Origin: Chamaesiphon minutus PCC 6605
GTDB taxonomy: Bacteria; Cyanobacteriota; Cyanobacteriia; Cyanobacteriales; Chamaesiphonaceae
Reading direction: 5' to 3'
NCBI RefSeq assembly: GCF_000317145.1
Contig: NC_019697.1
Location: forward strand, 5,817,889-5,881,888
Length of the DNA: 64,000 bases
In this document: one piece after another, positions 46,071-56,210 of the stretch
Numbering within the stretch: position 1 is the stretch's first letter
Layout: each line of letters begins with the position of its first letter
Position numbers and translations under genes: made by a program
The notes under the pieces: generated by a model
What the model was told of the DNA's origin: nothing
Database searches by the model: none
Seen by the model: the letters and a program-made list of their open reading frames with translations, nothing else

Positions 46071-47462
46071 TTAAAACTCGACAGTTAAGGGTGCGCGGGG
46101 GAAGGGAATGACATCGCGGATATTGGTCATTCCAGTCATAAATTGCACCAACCGCTCGAATCCTAACCCGAAGCCAGCATGAGGTACAGTACCGTAGCGG
46201 CGCAGATCCAGATACCACCAGTAGTCGGCAGGATTTAGTCCTTGAGCGAGCAGTCGGCGTTCGAGGACGTCGAGGCGTTCTTCGCGTTGTGAGCCACCGA
46301 TGATTTCACCGATTTTGGGAGCGAGAATATCCATAGCGGCGACGGTTTTGCCATCATCGTTGAGCCGCATGTAGAAAGCTTTGATTTCGACGGGATAATC
46401 GGTGAGGATGACTGGCTTTTTAAAAACTTCCTCGGCTAAATAGCGTTCGTGTTCGGACTGGAGATCGAGTCCCCAACTGACTGGGTATTCAAACTTTTGT
46501 CCCGATTTTTCGAGTAATTCGATCGCGTTAGTATAGGTGAGGCGTTCAAATTGATTGTTAATAATATTCTCCGCCGTGGCTAAGACCGATTTATCGATCC
46601 GCTCGTTGAAAAATTCCATATCCGCTTGACAGTTTTCCATCACATATTTAAATACATACTGGAGAAATGTTTCGGCCAGATCCATATCCTCGCGGAGATC
46701 GCAAAAGGCCATTTCTGGCTCGATCATCCAAAACTCGGCTAAGTGCCGCGACGTGTTGGAATTCTCGGCACGAAATGTCGGCCCAAATGTGTAAACATTA
46801 CTAAATGCCATCGCCATCACTTCGGCTTCTAATTGGCCGCTGACAGTCAAATATGCCGCCTTTCCGAAGAAATCCTGACTGTAATCGATCTGGCTGTCGG
46901 GAGTTAAGGGGACATTTTTGAGGTTGAGGGTGGTGACATTGAACATTTCCCCCGCACCTTCGCAGTCGCTAGCACTAATAATCGGCGTGTGTACCCACAA
47001 GAAGCCGCGTTCTTGGAAAAATTGATGGATGGCTGCGGCACAAGCATTACGCACCCGAAATACCGCGCTCAGGGTATTGGTACGCGATCGCAAGTGCCCG
47101 ATTTCGCGCAAAAATTCAAAGGAGTGGCGTTTTTTCTGTAACGGATAAGTTTCGGGATCTGCTTCGCCGTAAATTTTGACTTGACTGGCTTTGACTTCGA
47201 AGCGTTGTCCTTTGGCGGGGGACTCTACTAATTCGCCGATGACTTCGATCGAAGCTCCGGTATTAATTTGTTTGACAATGGTGTCATAGTTGGGGACATG
47301 GCGATCGACTACTACCTGAATATTTGCCATGCAGGAGCCATCGTTGATATCGACAAAGGCAAATTCTTTGGCTTCGCGTTTACTCCGAATCCACCCGCGC
47401 ACGGTAACGGCATCTCCGGGATTACCTCCACGAAGGATTGTAGAAATATAATTAGTAATCAT
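46071..47462 (-). CDS. asnS: Asparaginyl-tRNA synthetase
   Basis: A class IIb synthetase. The OB-fold anticodon-binding domain comes first (about 15-105; [21 protein letters not shown]). The catalytic core has motif 1 ([14 protein letters not shown]), motif 2 ([27 protein letters not shown]) and motif 3 ([13 protein letters not shown]). The [12 protein letters not shown] segment and [16 protein letters not shown] are typical of AsnRS rather than AspRS. The 463-residue length is standard. Confidence 0.96.
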   Translation of the reverse strand: MITNYISTILRGGNPGDAVTVRGWIRSKREAKEFAFVDINDGSCMANIQVVVDRHVPNYDTIVKQINTGASIEVIGELVESPAKGQRFEVKASQVKIYGEADPETYPLQKKRHSFEFLREIGHLRSRTNTLSAVFRVRNACAAAIHQFFQERGFLWVHTPIISASDCEGAGEMFNVTTLNLKNVPLTPDSQIDYSQDFFGKAAYLTVSGQLEAEVMAMAFSNVYTFGPTFRAENSNTSRHLAEFWMIEPEMAFCDLREDMDLAETFLQYVFKYVMENCQADMEFFNERIDKSVLATAENIINNQFERLTYTNAIELLEKSGQKFEYPVSWGLDLQSEHERYLAEEVFKKPVILTDYPVEIKAFYMRLNDDGKTVAAMDILAPKIGEIIGGSQREERLDVLERRLLAQGLNPADYWWYLDLRRYGTVPHAGFGLGFERLVQFMTGMTNIRDVIPFPRAPLTVEF

Positions 47463-47703
47463 CTTTAGTCAGGCTAGTAAATCGACGTATGGCAAATCCC
47501 ACACTCTCTAGTCTGCCATATTCAACCTGCTAAAGGTTTAGTGCGACCCTTATACCATTTTGGATTGGGGATTGCGGATTGGGAAAATCTTGCTGTACGT
47601 AGAGTCTACTGTCCCCATCTGTCATTCTTGTTTTTTAAGTATAGTGTTATGCAGATTTTAAAACCAAAATCGATCGAGCTACCAAGTCTAATTAAATTAA
47701 GAG

Positions 47704-47736
47704 CGGGGTGCTAACAATTAATTAGTTAGCACCCCG
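47704..47736 (-). terminator. 12-bp hairpin downstream of the 123-aa gene
   Basis: Stem CGGGGTGCTAAC/GTTAGCACCCCG with a 9-nt loop. On the minus strand it lies 145 bp after the 123-aa gene and ahead of asnS. A run of T is weak, so the terminator call is moderate. Confidence 0.55.
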
Positions 47737-47800
47737 ACTTATCTAGCTCATTGACGATCTATTCTTTACTCATATTACTTGTTGGCAAACGTCTCGTTCC

Positions 47801-47847
47801 CTAAAGCCTAAAGCCTAAAGCCTAAAGCCTAAAGCCTAAAGCCTAAT
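47801..47847. repeat. CCTAAAG heptamer array
   Basis: Six consecutive CCTAAAG units downstream of the 123-aa gene. Confidence 0.9.
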
Positions 47848-47880
47848 CCCTCCACCAAATCGAGTAACTAGCAACTTGGG

Positions 47881-48252
47881 TTACCTACATACAACCGTAT
47901 CGGTGACTCCCGCACGATCGATCCGATCGGAATTGCTACATTCCGAACCATGTTTGTAAATTTTGATGGTAATTGGCTCTTGGTTAGCTGTCGAACCATT
48001 TGCCGAAATTATCATATTTTTACCTGTAGAAAACTTAATCATCAGTGGCAGTTTTCCCACTGCCTGTTGGGTGGTGCTAATGCGGGAACGATCGTGCTGA
48101 GTCATGGTATAACTCCCCCACAATGTACTTCCAGCTTTGCCACTATATTCAACTCGATAATCCACTCGATCGCTAAACGGATTTCCAAATGTCCGAACGC
48201 CTAACAAACCCACACCAGTCACTAACGACCACAATACGTAAACGCTTTTCAC
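47881..48252 (-). CDS. Hypothetical exported protein, 123 aa
   Basis: No firm family. An N-terminal hydrophobic segment (about 4-20) suggests a signal anchor. The rest is beta-rich, with VDYRVEYSGKAGSTLWGSY, PLMIKFSTGKNMIISAN, PITIKIYKHG and two cysteines (Cys108 and the penultimate Cys122). The layout is somewhat like MmpS-type domains, but that is only pattern resemblance. CCTAAAG repeats and a hairpin follow. Confidence 0.6.
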   Translation of the reverse strand: MKSVYVLWSLVTGVGLLGVRTFGNPFSDRVDYRVEYSGKAGSTLWGSYTMTQHDRSRISTTQQAVGKLPLMIKFSTGKNMIISANGSTANQEPITIKIYKHGSECSNSDRIDRAGVTDTVVCR

Positions 48253-48805
48253 AGCTTTGCTAACCCAATGCTACACAAATTTAATATACCCAGTAAATTG
48301 ACACGAAATATGTCGAAAATACTTAAATAATTATGTGCTTTATGTGTAACGTTCGATCGCGATCTACGATTAACGGCTGGCTCTAAGCTAAATTGCTCAA
48401 ATCGCTCTAATAATTGGCGATGGTTGTCCTAAAAATCTCCTTCTAGGAGGGGTACCCGTAGGGCGAGGTGAATCACAGATCTGCGCTAACCGCCGATCGA
48501 TCGAGTGTGGGTACACTAACTCTGTAATTGAGATTGACTAGTGATGTTTGAGCATTCAACGTTGGAAGATTCGATCGAGATTATGCCATCTAATCTCGAT
48601 CGTTCGGAGTTAACTAGTGCCAGCGGAGATCTACCCACCGATCGCATTCCAACAATCTCACATTTGGAGATTTAGCACGAATTGTGCCAATACATGCGAA
48701 CTAACCAAACGGGTCTTAACGATCTTGGCTATTGCAATAATATCTAAATGTGTCGATCGAGCGAAAGTTGGGAATACTAAATCCATTCTTCGATCCTGTT
48801 GCAGC
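48253..48805. other. 553-bp spacer with GTACCCGTAGGG element
   Basis: Contains AGGAGGGGTACCCGTAGGG at 48445-48464, which shares GTACCCGTAGGG with 16632-16643. A 43-codon plus-strand frame from ATG 48544 looks acidic and protein-like but matches nothing I know. Promoters of the flanking divergent genes must lie here. Confidence 0.45.
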
Positions 48806-49060
48806 ATGAAAACATTATTTAGGCTAGTGATTTTTGGTGGTATCGCTTTATTTTCCAATCGTCTGCTGTCCCAAAATCTACTTCCCAAGCCAGGTTGCAA
48901 TATCAAGGGCAATATATCTTGGAATAAGAATCAGAAGCTCTATCACCTTCCTGGGATGAAAGACTACGAAATTACTGAGATTTCCCCCCAAAGAGGAGAA
49001 CGATGGTTTTGTGCCGAGTCAGAGGCAATTGCCAATGGCTGGAAGAAAGCACCAAGATAA
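48806..49060 (+). CDS. Small exported protein with sunset-like C-terminal domain, 84 aa
   Basis: The ATG at 48806 gives a typical signal peptide (KTLFRLVIFGGIALFSNRLL). The mature part has the pattern CNIKGNISWN, KLYHLPGMKDYE, RGERWFCAESEAIANGW, as found at the C terminus of some cyanobacterial thermonuclease-like proteins (sunset-domain type). A longer frame from 48617 adds residues that do not look like a signal peptide. Function unknown. The two cysteines may pair outside the cytoplasm. Confidence 0.72.
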   Translation: MKTLFRLVIFGGIALFSNRLLSQNLLPKPGCNIKGNISWNKNQKLYHLPGMKDYEITEISPQRGERWFCAESEAIANGWKKAPR

Positions 49061-49205
49061 GTAGGTATTTTCGGATCGAGAGCGGGTGTGGTTGACTAAA
49101 ATGAACCAATCCCAATCTCGATCGACAATTGTGTATGATTAAAAGTTCGCTAATATTGGCATGTAGATTGCGATCGACAACCGCTAGCGCACGAGCATCA
49201 AACAT

Positions 49206-50018
49206 ATGACAGACAATAATTCTAGCCAACTACTTCCTGCACTCCAAGGATTAATCGATGTTGTCGCCAAATTGCGAGATCCCGATGGGGGTTGTCCTTG
49301 GGATTTGGCACAGACACCGCAGAGTTTGACTCCATACATCGTCGAGGAGGCTTATGAGGCGGTACATGCGATTCGGAGTGGCGATCGAGACGCGATCGTG
49401 TCAGAGTTAGGGGATTTATTATTGCAAGTAGTGTTGCAGTCGCAAATAGCTAGTGAGGCGGGGCAATTTACGATCGAGGATGTCGCACGCGGCATTAGTG
49501 AGAAATTAATTCGCCGCCATCCACATGTATTTGGTGATGTTACAGTAGATGGTGTCGAAGATGTCCGCGCCAATTGGGAAGAAATTAAAGCGATCGAAAA
49601 AGGTCAGAAAACCGAATTACTCAGCGATAAATTGAGTAGTTATGCTGAGAAACTACCGCCGCTAACTGCGGCAATGAAGATCTCCAAGCGCGCTGCGGCG
49701 ATGGGATTTGAATGGGAGAATGTCGAGGGCGTGTGGGGAAAATTCGATGAAGAATTGGCAGAATTTAAAGAAGCATTAGCCACCCCCGATATCGCTCATC
49801 AAGAGACTGAATTAGGGGATTTATTATTTACCGTTGTAAATCTGGCGCGATGGTTTGAGTTAGATCCAGAGCGAGGTTTGAGCGGTACCAATCAACGCTT
49901 TATCGATCGCATCCAACAGATGGAATGCTATATTGATAAGCCTTTAACTGAATATTCGATCGGGGAATTAGAAACGCTATGGCAGCAAGCCAAGCAAAGA
50001 CTAAAAGCGGGTGGATAG
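49206..50018 (+). CDS. mazG: Nucleoside triphosphate pyrophosphohydrolase MazG
   Basis: Hydrolyses NTPs to NMP and pyrophosphate, cleaning the nucleotide pool. The 270 residues contain two MazG domains. The first has CPWDLAQTPQSLTPYIVEEAYE and ELGDLLLQVVLQSQIA; the second has KISKRAAAMGFEW, KFDEELAEFKEAL and ETELGDLLFTVVNLARW. Both metal-binding E-E-x-x-E/E-x-x-D patterns are intact. A hairpin follows. Confidence 0.94.
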   Translation: MTDNNSSQLLPALQGLIDVVAKLRDPDGGCPWDLAQTPQSLTPYIVEEAYEAVHAIRSGDRDAIVSELGDLLLQVVLQSQIASEAGQFTIEDVARGISEKLIRRHPHVFGDVTVDGVEDVRANWEEIKAIEKGQKTELLSDKLSSYAEKLPPLTAAMKISKRAAAMGFEWENVEGVWGKFDEELAEFKEALATPDIAHQETELGDLLFTVVNLARWFELDPERGLSGTNQRFIDRIQQMECYIDKPLTEYSIGELETLWQQAKQRLKAGG

Positions 50019-50020
50019 CT

Positions 50021-50052
50021 AGAAACCCGACTTTTCTAAAAATCGGGTTTCT
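50021..50052 (+). terminator. Hairpin downstream of mazG
   Basis: A 10-bp stem AGAAACCCGA/TCGGGTTTCT with a 12-nt loop, 2 bp after the mazG stop. No T-run follows it directly. Confidence 0.65.
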
Positions 50053-50140
50053 GAAACATTAGAGGGCTGGCATGAAACACCGCCCCACAGATTGTATTGC
50101 TTGTCGATCGAGACTAAAAAGATAACTAGGTAAGACTAAC

Positions 50141-50383
50141 TTAAAAAACTTGTTCGACACCAGAAATTTCGGGAATCATATCGCACAATTTGCGCTCGAT
50201 ACCCATTTTGAGGGTCATTGTCGAGCTGGGACAAGAACCGCAGGCACCTTGGAGGCGAAGCTTGACAATCGGGCCATCGATATCCACCAATTCTACGTTA
50301 CCACCATCAGCCATCAGGTAAGGGCGGAGGGTATCGAGTACGGTTTCGACGTTAGCAGGATTGAGTGTTAAAGATTCAGACAT
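50141..50383 (-). CDS. NifU C-terminal-domain (Nfu/CnfU-type) iron-sulfur scaffold
   Basis: An 80-residue scaffold that carries and transfers Fe-S clusters. The motif [21 protein letters not shown] has the CxxC cysteines. The N-terminal helix-turn [24 protein letters not shown] is standard. Free-standing Nfu domains are the usual form in cyanobacteria and chloroplasts (CnfU). It stands alone on the minus strand. Confidence 0.93.
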   Translation of the reverse strand: MSESLTLNPANVETVLDTLRPYLMADGGNVELVDIDGPIVKLRLQGACGSCPSSTMTLKMGIERKLCDMIPEISGVEQVF

Positions 50384-50528
50384 AGTTTACTAAACCAAAT
50401 TGAGCAGGAGTGACGAGCGATCTACTTCATCTCGATCGTAACCGATCCAGTCGATTATTTCCCGATTGTTTTGGGGCAGATCTCTCTATCTTTGTGAGGA
50501 ATTGATGAGTAATGGTTAATGAGTAATG

Positions 50529-50583
50529 TTACGCCTTCTACCTAGAGCCTAAAACCCAAAGCCTTCTACCTAAAACCTAAAGC
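50529..50583. repeat. CCTAAAG/CTACCTA repeat
   Basis: Degenerate CCTAGAG, CCTAAAA, CCAAAGC and CTACCTA units between the nfu and rdgB genes. Confidence 0.7.
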
Positions 50584-51174
50584 CTATTCTCCCGCAGCAA
50601 TCTCGGCTAACTTCTGGGTAATAATGCCAAAAGCAATCCCGCGATGACTGATGCTGCGTTTGGTTTCGACGGACATTTCGGCGAAGGCGAGTTGTTTGGA
50701 GGGGACGTAAAAAATTGGATCGTAGCCAAAACCATCGACACCGCGTGGAGCGGTGAGAATCTCGCCGCGACAGATACCTTCGGCTTGGGCGACGATTGTC
50801 CCGTCGGGACGGGCGACAGCTACAGCACACACAAATTGTGCTTGTCGTTGGTGCGGTTCGGGAAAATCGGCTAATTCTTGGAGAAGGCGATCGATTCTTG
50901 CTTTGTCGGTATCGGCATATCGGGCGGAATAAATTCCGGGCGCGCCATTGAGAGCATCTACTTGGAGTCCAGAATCATCAGCGATCGCCCACTCATTCAA
51001 CGCGATCGCCACTTCAGAGGCTTTGAGGCAAGCGTTAGTGGCGAAAGTGGTTCCCGTCTCATCGACATCTAATTCGGCGGGTTTGAGGCTCAATTCCCAG
51101 GAGCTACCACTCAGATAGGCTTGCATTTCTCTCAATTTACCAGGATTGCTAGTGGCTACAATTAGTTTAGGCAT
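50584..51174 (-). CDS. rdgB: dITP/XTP pyrophosphatase (Ham1/RdgB)
   Basis: Removes non-canonical purine nucleotides (dITP, XTP). I start it at the ATG before PKLIVATSNPGKLREM (51174), which gives 197 residues. A frame starting at 51303 adds 43 residues of leader. Marks are the substrate loop TSNPGKLREM, AIADDSGLQVDALNGAPGI with the catalytic Asp pair, GFGYDPIFYVP and KRSISHRGIA. Confidence 0.95.
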   Translation of the reverse strand: MPKLIVATSNPGKLREMQAYLSGSSWELSLKPAELDVDETGTTFATNACLKASEVAIALNEWAIADDSGLQVDALNGAPGIYSARYADTDKARIDRLLQELADFPEPHQRQAQFVCAVAVARPDGTIVAQAEGICRGEILTAPRGVDGFGYDPIFYVPSKQLAFAEMSVETKRSISHRGIAFGIITQKLAEIAAGE

Positions 51175-51358
51175 GAATTTAGTAACTAGTGGCTGGTGAA
51201 AATAGTGGATAGTCAATCTGACAACGATCGAAAGTCGGTGTTTGTGGCGATTGAAGTGCCACGATCCGATAATCGACGCTACAAATAGTTCGCTCGAAGG
51301 CAATTTTTGTAGAGACTTATTTTAACCGCAGCGGCGCAAAGGGCGCAGAGAAAATATT

Positions 51359-53152
51359 GTGGAGATTTTTAGAGGTTTTTATCGCTACACGTTGACGATT
51401 AGCTCATTTCTGATTCTAGCTAGTTCTGTCCCAGTTTTTGCGGCTTTTGTGCGCCCTACTCGCAGTCAAAATGCGATGGTAGCATCGGCGCATCCGCTGG
51501 CTACTCAGGCAGGGGTGGAGATCTTGCAACAGGGTGGTAATGCGATCGATGCAGCGGTAGCGACGACTTTGGCGATTTCGGTGGTGGAGCCGTTTGCGGC
51601 GGGAATTGGCGGAGGTGGTTTTATGATGACAAAAATGGGGAAGGAAATTAAATCTCTGGATTTTCGCGAGCGCGCGCCGCAAAAGGCATCGCGGAATATG
51701 TATTTGGATGCCCAAGGAAAGGTGCGCCCGAATGCCAGTCTGGAGGGACATTTGGCGGCGGGGGTACCGGGGACGATCGCGGGGTTGGCAGCGGCGCACA
51801 AACAGTACGGTAAGTTACCCTGGCGGACGGTTGTCGCGCCAGCAATTAAGCTGGCGCGGGATGGCTTTAATGTGAGTGAGCTTTATACCGAGCAAGCCAA
51901 ATCAAAGCAGAAACTTTTAGCCAGCAATCCAGCCGCACGAGCTATTTTTACGCGCAACGGACGCCCGTTACAAGCGGGAGAACGTCTCGTACAGAGGGAT
52001 CTAGCGCGGACATTAATGGCGATCGCGCGCAATCCTCAGAATTTTTATACCGGATCGATTGCTAGTGCGATCGATCGCGATATGCGTCAAAACAAAGGCT
52101 TAATTACTCTTGCCGATCTCCAAGCCTATCGCCCCAAGTGGCGCGCGCCTGTCTGCGGCAAATTCCGCAAATACGATGTCTGCTCGATGGCTCCGCCGTC
52201 ATCTGGCGGCGTGCATTTAATCCAAATCTTAAATACGATCGGTAATACGGATTTAGCCACGCTGGGTTGGCATAGTCCTAATGCGCTGCATCTTCTCGTC
52301 GAATCGATGCGGATTGCTTATGCCGATCGATCTGAATATCTCGGCGATCCCGATTTTACCAAAGTTCCCGTCTCCGCTCTAATTAATCCAGCCTACGCTG
52401 CCAAACGTCGCCAAGAAATTAATCCAGAACGAGCGCGGATCTCTAGCAGCGTCAAACCTGCTACCCCATCACTGTTAAAACAATTCGATCGTACCGCATC
52501 ACCCGTGCTAAATCGATCGTCTACAGGGGTATTCAACGCAAGCAAGGTGTACGCCTACAAATCTCCAGAATCACTCGAAACTAGCCACCTGACTGTAGTC
52601 GATCGCGATCGCAATGTTGTCAGCCTGACTTTTACGGTTAATTATCGATTTGGTGCGGGGGTGGTAGTCCCGGGGACGGGGATTTTATTAAATGATGAGA
52701 TGGATGATTTTGCGATCGCACCAGGGGTACCCAATGTGTTTGGCTTAGTCGGGGGTGAGAAAAACTCGATCGCGCCTGGTAAGACACCACTATCGAGCAT
52801 GACACCCACGATCGTCACCGAAAACGGTAAATTTCGCCTAGCTGTCGGCGCACCAGGTGGGAGCACGATTATTACAACCGTCTTGCAAGTCTTGCTCAAT
52901 GTCTTGGAGTACAAGATGGATGTCGGCGCGGCAGTTGCTGCGGGACGAATTCATCAGCAATGGCTACCAGACAAGGTAAATGTCGAGCCGTGGGGATTCG
53001 AGCCTGCCACTCTAGCCGAACTCCGCCGTCGGGGACATCAAATCGAGCAACGCGAAGATTGGGGTAATGCTAACGCCATTCAACAGCTCCCTGATGGTAG
53101 GCTCGAAGGTGCCGCAGATCCGCGCGGAGAAGGCACCGCACGGGGCTTCTAA
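51359..53152 (+). CDS. ggt: Gamma-glutamyltransferase
   Basis: A secreted N-terminal-nucleophile hydrolase that cleaves glutathione and other gamma-glutamyl compounds. A GTG start (51359) gives a signal peptide (about 5-30, YTLTISSFLILASSVPVFA). The large subunit includes GGNAIDAAVATTLAISVVEP and GIGGGGFMM. The autocatalytic site is Thr408 in ESLETSHLTVVD, and the small subunit continues with SMTPTIV and GAPGGSTIITTV. The 597 residues are normal. No ATG lies near the start, so the GTG is chosen. Confidence 0.93.
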   Translation: MEIFRGFYRYTLTISSFLILASSVPVFAAFVRPTRSQNAMVASAHPLATQAGVEILQQGGNAIDAAVATTLAISVVEPFAAGIGGGGFMMTKMGKEIKSLDFRERAPQKASRNMYLDAQGKVRPNASLEGHLAAGVPGTIAGLAAAHKQYGKLPWRTVVAPAIKLARDGFNVSELYTEQAKSKQKLLASNPAARAIFTRNGRPLQAGERLVQRDLARTLMAIARNPQNFYTGSIASAIDRDMRQNKGLITLADLQAYRPKWRAPVCGKFRKYDVCSMAPPSSGGVHLIQILNTIGNTDLATLGWHSPNALHLLVESMRIAYADRSEYLGDPDFTKVPVSALINPAYAAKRRQEINPERARISSSVKPATPSLLKQFDRTASPVLNRSSTGVFNASKVYAYKSPESLETSHLTVVDRDRNVVSLTFTVNYRFGAGVVVPGTGILLNDEMDDFAIAPGVPNVFGLVGGEKNSIAPGKTPLSSMTPTIVTENGKFRLAVGAPGGSTIITTVLQVLLNVLEYKMDVGAAVAAGRIHQQWLPDKVNVEPWGFEPATLAELRRRGHQIEQREDWGNANAIQQLPDGRLEGAADPRGEGTARGF

Positions 53153-53289
53153 GAAATTGATAATTGGATTTTTAAGATGAGTTGGTGGTAGGGGTAATTC
53201 ATGGCTTACCCTTACCATCGATTTCGATGTAAATTAGCATAATCCGAGATCTGTAGCCCAAGCTCAAATTAACTGCCCGCGAAATTAAC

Positions 53290-54216
53290 ATGTTTAAATT
53301 CTTGCTCGGAACTCTCATCCTGACAGCACCGATGGTTGTGACTCACACTTTGCAAGCTCAACTTCCACCCGCAACACCAGACTCGTCAACGCCACCCTCA
53401 TCTCAGCCACAACCAAAACCGTCAGTCTCGCCCCAGCCTTCAGTTGCGCCGCAACCTTCTACCGCTCCTTTGCCAACGACAGCAACCGAGCCAGATTTGA
53501 CATTGTTGGGTAAAGTTCTGGGTGCGTTTTTACAAACTAATAAAGCGAGAACCGAGTCCCAAATTGTGATGAAATTGCAAGGTAAAGATGGGGATGTCGA
53601 GATTTATGCTCGCTCCAAAACAGTCGCCAAAACTAGTGGTGAGTTTCGATCGGAACTAACTTTTGCCCAACCAGGTCAACCACCGACAGCTAGTTATACG
53701 ATCGTTTCTAATGGTAGCAAAGTCTGGATTTATCGACCCGATCGTCGTCAATACGCTCAGACTACTCTCGCCAAATTTCAAGCACAACCCTATTCATATT
53801 TAGTCGGTTTATCAACCATCTTCTTTTTAAGCGTTACCGAATCCAATCGTCGGGAAATCAATGCAGCTTTGGCCGTTAGCCCAAGTTTTTTAACTTCGCT
53901 ACCTAAAGAACAAATCAAAGATTTACAAGGGAGTAGACGACAATTAGAGGGACAAGAGTTATACGCTTACTCTTATGAAAATAAGACTGAGAACTGGTCA
54001 TTTAATAGTTTAGTCAATCCTCAAACCGGAATTATCAGACAGATTGAGTTTACTGGTAAACTCGATGCCAAGGATGGTGGCACGAACTTTACACTCACTG
54101 AGAAAATTATCGATCGCAATTCTCAACCGACGATCGCTAATTCTCTATTCAAATTTTCGCCACCAAAGGGTAGCAAAAAAGTTAAATCTCTAGATATCGA
54201 TCTCATCGGTCGTTAA
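53290..54216 (+). CDS. LolA/DUF2092-like periplasmic protein
   Basis: A 308-residue exported protein. A signal peptide (about 1-23, FKFLLGTLILTAPMVVTHTL) is followed by a Pro/Ser/Gln-rich linker (about 26-65). The folded domain resembles lipoprotein-carrier (LolA) or DUF2092 proteins: RTESQIVMKLQGKDG, SYTIVSNGSKVWIYRPDRRQ, QLEGQELYAYSY and NPQTGIIRQIEFTG. It could carry or sense lipid or lipoprotein, but this is only by fold resemblance. It is on the plus strand 137 bp after ggt. Confidence 0.72.
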   Translation: MFKFLLGTLILTAPMVVTHTLQAQLPPATPDSSTPPSSQPQPKPSVSPQPSVAPQPSTAPLPTTATEPDLTLLGKVLGAFLQTNKARTESQIVMKLQGKDGDVEIYARSKTVAKTSGEFRSELTFAQPGQPPTASYTIVSNGSKVWIYRPDRRQYAQTTLAKFQAQPYSYLVGLSTIFFLSVTESNRREINAALAVSPSFLTSLPKEQIKDLQGSRRQLEGQELYAYSYENKTENWSFNSLVNPQTGIIRQIEFTGKLDAKDGGTNFTLTEKIIDRNSQPTIANSLFKFSPPKGSKKVKSLDIDLIGR

Positions 54217-54288
54217 ATAACCCCAAGATTCCGCGATCGACATCAACGATGTCGATCGCACTTGCTTGTCTGGCTCCCTCCTTTCTAA

Positions 54289-54490
54289 GAGGATGTCTGA
54301 AAAGTCTAATTGCTTCGTTTGCAGTGGGTAAATCCCCCTGTCTTGTCGCACACAAACGGGAGGGAACCTCCCGTTCGATGCGCCGCTAAATCCCCCTTAA
54401 AAAGGGGGACTAAGAGTCTGGTTCCCCCCTTTTTAAGGGGGGGATTTTCTAGGGTTTAAGCTTAACGGAATTGAGTTTTCAGACATCCTC
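54289..54490. mobile_element. IS5-like MITE, 202 bp
   Basis: Terminal inverted repeats GAGGATGTCTGAAAA at the left and TTTTCAGACATCCTC at the right. A TAA target duplication (54286-54288 and 54491-54493) lies in a CTAAG context on both sides, the target type of the IS1031 branch of IS5. The interior holds nested hairpins (AACGGGAGG/CCTCCCGTT at 54355-54375 and CCCCCTT/AAGGGGG pairs) but no gene. The flanking spacer 54217-54611 contains no other gene. Confidence 0.88.
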
Positions 54491-54611
54491 TAAGGGAAGA
54501 ACTGGGGTAACTCCTGAGCATATCAAAGGGTGGAGTAAAAAAGGGACTACGCATCACTCCTTAATATACCTCCGTGTAAGGATTAGACTTGCACGATCGC
54601 ATGTTTCAAGC

Positions 54612-56210
54612 TTACACTCCCACCCGCATGGGCGATCGTGTCGATTGGAACTCTACCAAGGTGGGCACTACCATCGATTTTCCTGTCATTTCGACAGGTT
54701 GGGGGATCTGGAGAATCTCTAGAATCGTGGGAGCTAAGTCGGCTAATTTACCATCAGTGCGTAAGGTGACATCGTTGCCATGTCCTGGTAATTGGCGGCG
54801 TTCGCCTTCGACTAAAATCAAGGGGACTTGACTGGTAGTATGTGCCGTCCAAGGATTGCCATCTTCATCACACATGTATTCGGCATTGCCATGATCGGCG
54901 GTAATGATGGTCGTCCCGCCGACCTTGCCGACACCTTCGAGTAGCTTACCCAGACAAGCATCTACCGTTTCGATCGCTGTAATCGTCGGGGACATTTTTC
55001 CGGTATGTCCGACCATATCGGGGTTAGCATAGTTGACGACGATTAGCGTGTAGATCTGTTTGGCTAATGCGGCTAGAACGGTATCGGTAACTAGATCCGC
55101 AGACATTGAGGGTGCCCGATCGTAAGTACTCACCTGCGGACTGGGAATCAATTCTCGATCTTCGCCAGGAAGCGGTTCTTCTCGTCCGCCGTTAAAGAAG
55201 TAGGTGACGTGGGCATATTTCTCGGTTTCGGCGACTCGAAACTGCCGCAAACCGCGATCGGCAAGTACTTCTCCCAATAAATTTTGGAGCTGTTGCGGTT
55301 CAAATGCTACGAGTACTGGTAGCGTTGAATCGTATTGGGTAAAAGTTGCAAATGTCAGGGGGGTAATTTGCGATCGAATAAAACCCGTAAAAGTCGGCTC
55401 TACCAGGGCACTAGCGAGCTGCCTAGACCGATCGGGGCGGAAATTAAAGAAAATGACTCCATCGCCAGATTCGATCGCGCCTGGAGCGATTCTCGTTGGG
55501 GTAATAAATTCGTCGGTTTTGTCTTCGGCATAGCTATCGGTTAGGACTTCAGTAGCAGTTTTGCCGCTGCCTGGTCCAGCTTCGGTCATCACATCGTAAG
55601 CTAGCTTGACTCGATCCCAACGCCGATCGCGATCGAGTGCATAATAACGACCGCCGATCGTCACGATCCTACCAACGCCAATTTCGGCAATCGCGTCTTC
55701 AATTTTCTGGACGGCAAGCAATCCATCGCGCGGATCGGTATCGCGTCCGTCAGTAATCACATGAATGCAGACGTCTTGAATATTTTGGCTGTGGGCTAAC
55801 TGCAATAACCCGATTAAGTGATCGAGATGGGAATGAACGCCCCCATCCGAGCAAAGTCCTAAGAGATGTAGTTTGCTCTGACGCTGTTTGACATCTTCAC
55901 AAACTTTGACCAGAGCCGGATTTGTTAAGATACTGCCATCTTTGACGGCATCCGAAATCCGCACTAATTCCTGCGGGACGATTCTCCCCGCGCCGATATT
56001 GAGATGTCCGACTTCCGAATTGCCCATCTGTCCGTCTGGCAACCCTACCGCTCGTCCCGATGTATCGATGAGTGTGTGTGGATAAGCAGCCCAGAGGCTA
56101 TCAACATTTGGTGTGTTGGCTTGCGCGATCGCATTGCCGTGGATATCTGGACGGTATCCCCAACCGTCTAGAATTACTAGCACCACCGGAGCTACAGGTG
56201 CCTGCGCCAT
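54612..56210 (-). CDS. gpmI: Phosphoglycerate mutase, cofactor-independent
   Basis: Interconverts 3- and 2-phosphoglycerate using two Mn ions. I start it at the ATG before AQAPVAPVVLVILDGWG (56210), giving 532 residues. Frames reaching 56279 add an unsupported 23-residue extension. Marks are ILDGWGYRP, the catalytic Ser in GQMGNSEVGHLNIGAG, HVITDGRDTDPR, GRYYALDRDRRW, the metal ligands in VNYANPDMVGHTG and TADHGNAEYM. It converges on the MITE. Confidence 0.95.
   Translation of the reverse strand: MAQAPVAPVVLVILDGWGYRPDIHGNAIAQANTPNVDSLWAAYPHTLIDTSGRAVGLPDGQMGNSEVGHLNIGAGRIVPQELVRISDAVKDGSILTNPALVKVCEDVKQRQSKLHLLGLCSDGGVHSHLDHLIGLLQLAHSQNIQDVCIHVITDGRDTDPRDGLLAVQKIEDAIAEIGVGRIVTIGGRYYALDRDRRWDRVKLAYDVMTEAGPGSGKTATEVLTDSYAEDKTDEFITPTRIAPGAIESGDGVIFFNFRPDRSRQLASALVEPTFTGFIRSQITPLTFATFTQYDSTLPVLVAFEPQQLQNLLGEVLADRGLRQFRVAETEKYAHVTYFFNGGREEPLPGEDRELIPSPQVSTYDRAPSMSADLVTDTVLAALAKQIYTLIVVNYANPDMVGHTGKMSPTITAIETVDACLGKLLEGVGKVGGTTIITADHGNAEYMCDEDGNPWTAHTTSQVPLILVEGERRQLPGHGNDVTLRTDGKLADLAPTILEILQIPQPVEMTGKSMVVPTLVEFQSTRSPMRVGV

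Noticed and set aside
48544-48675. 43-codon plus-strand frame with ATG before FEHSTLEDSIEIM
   Set aside because: Protein-like and acidic, but too short and without a family match or a clear ribosome binding site.
54471-54831. Plus-strand frames across the MITE edge and the gpmI 3' end
   Set aside because: They are antisense to gpmI or begin in the MITE, with no domain.
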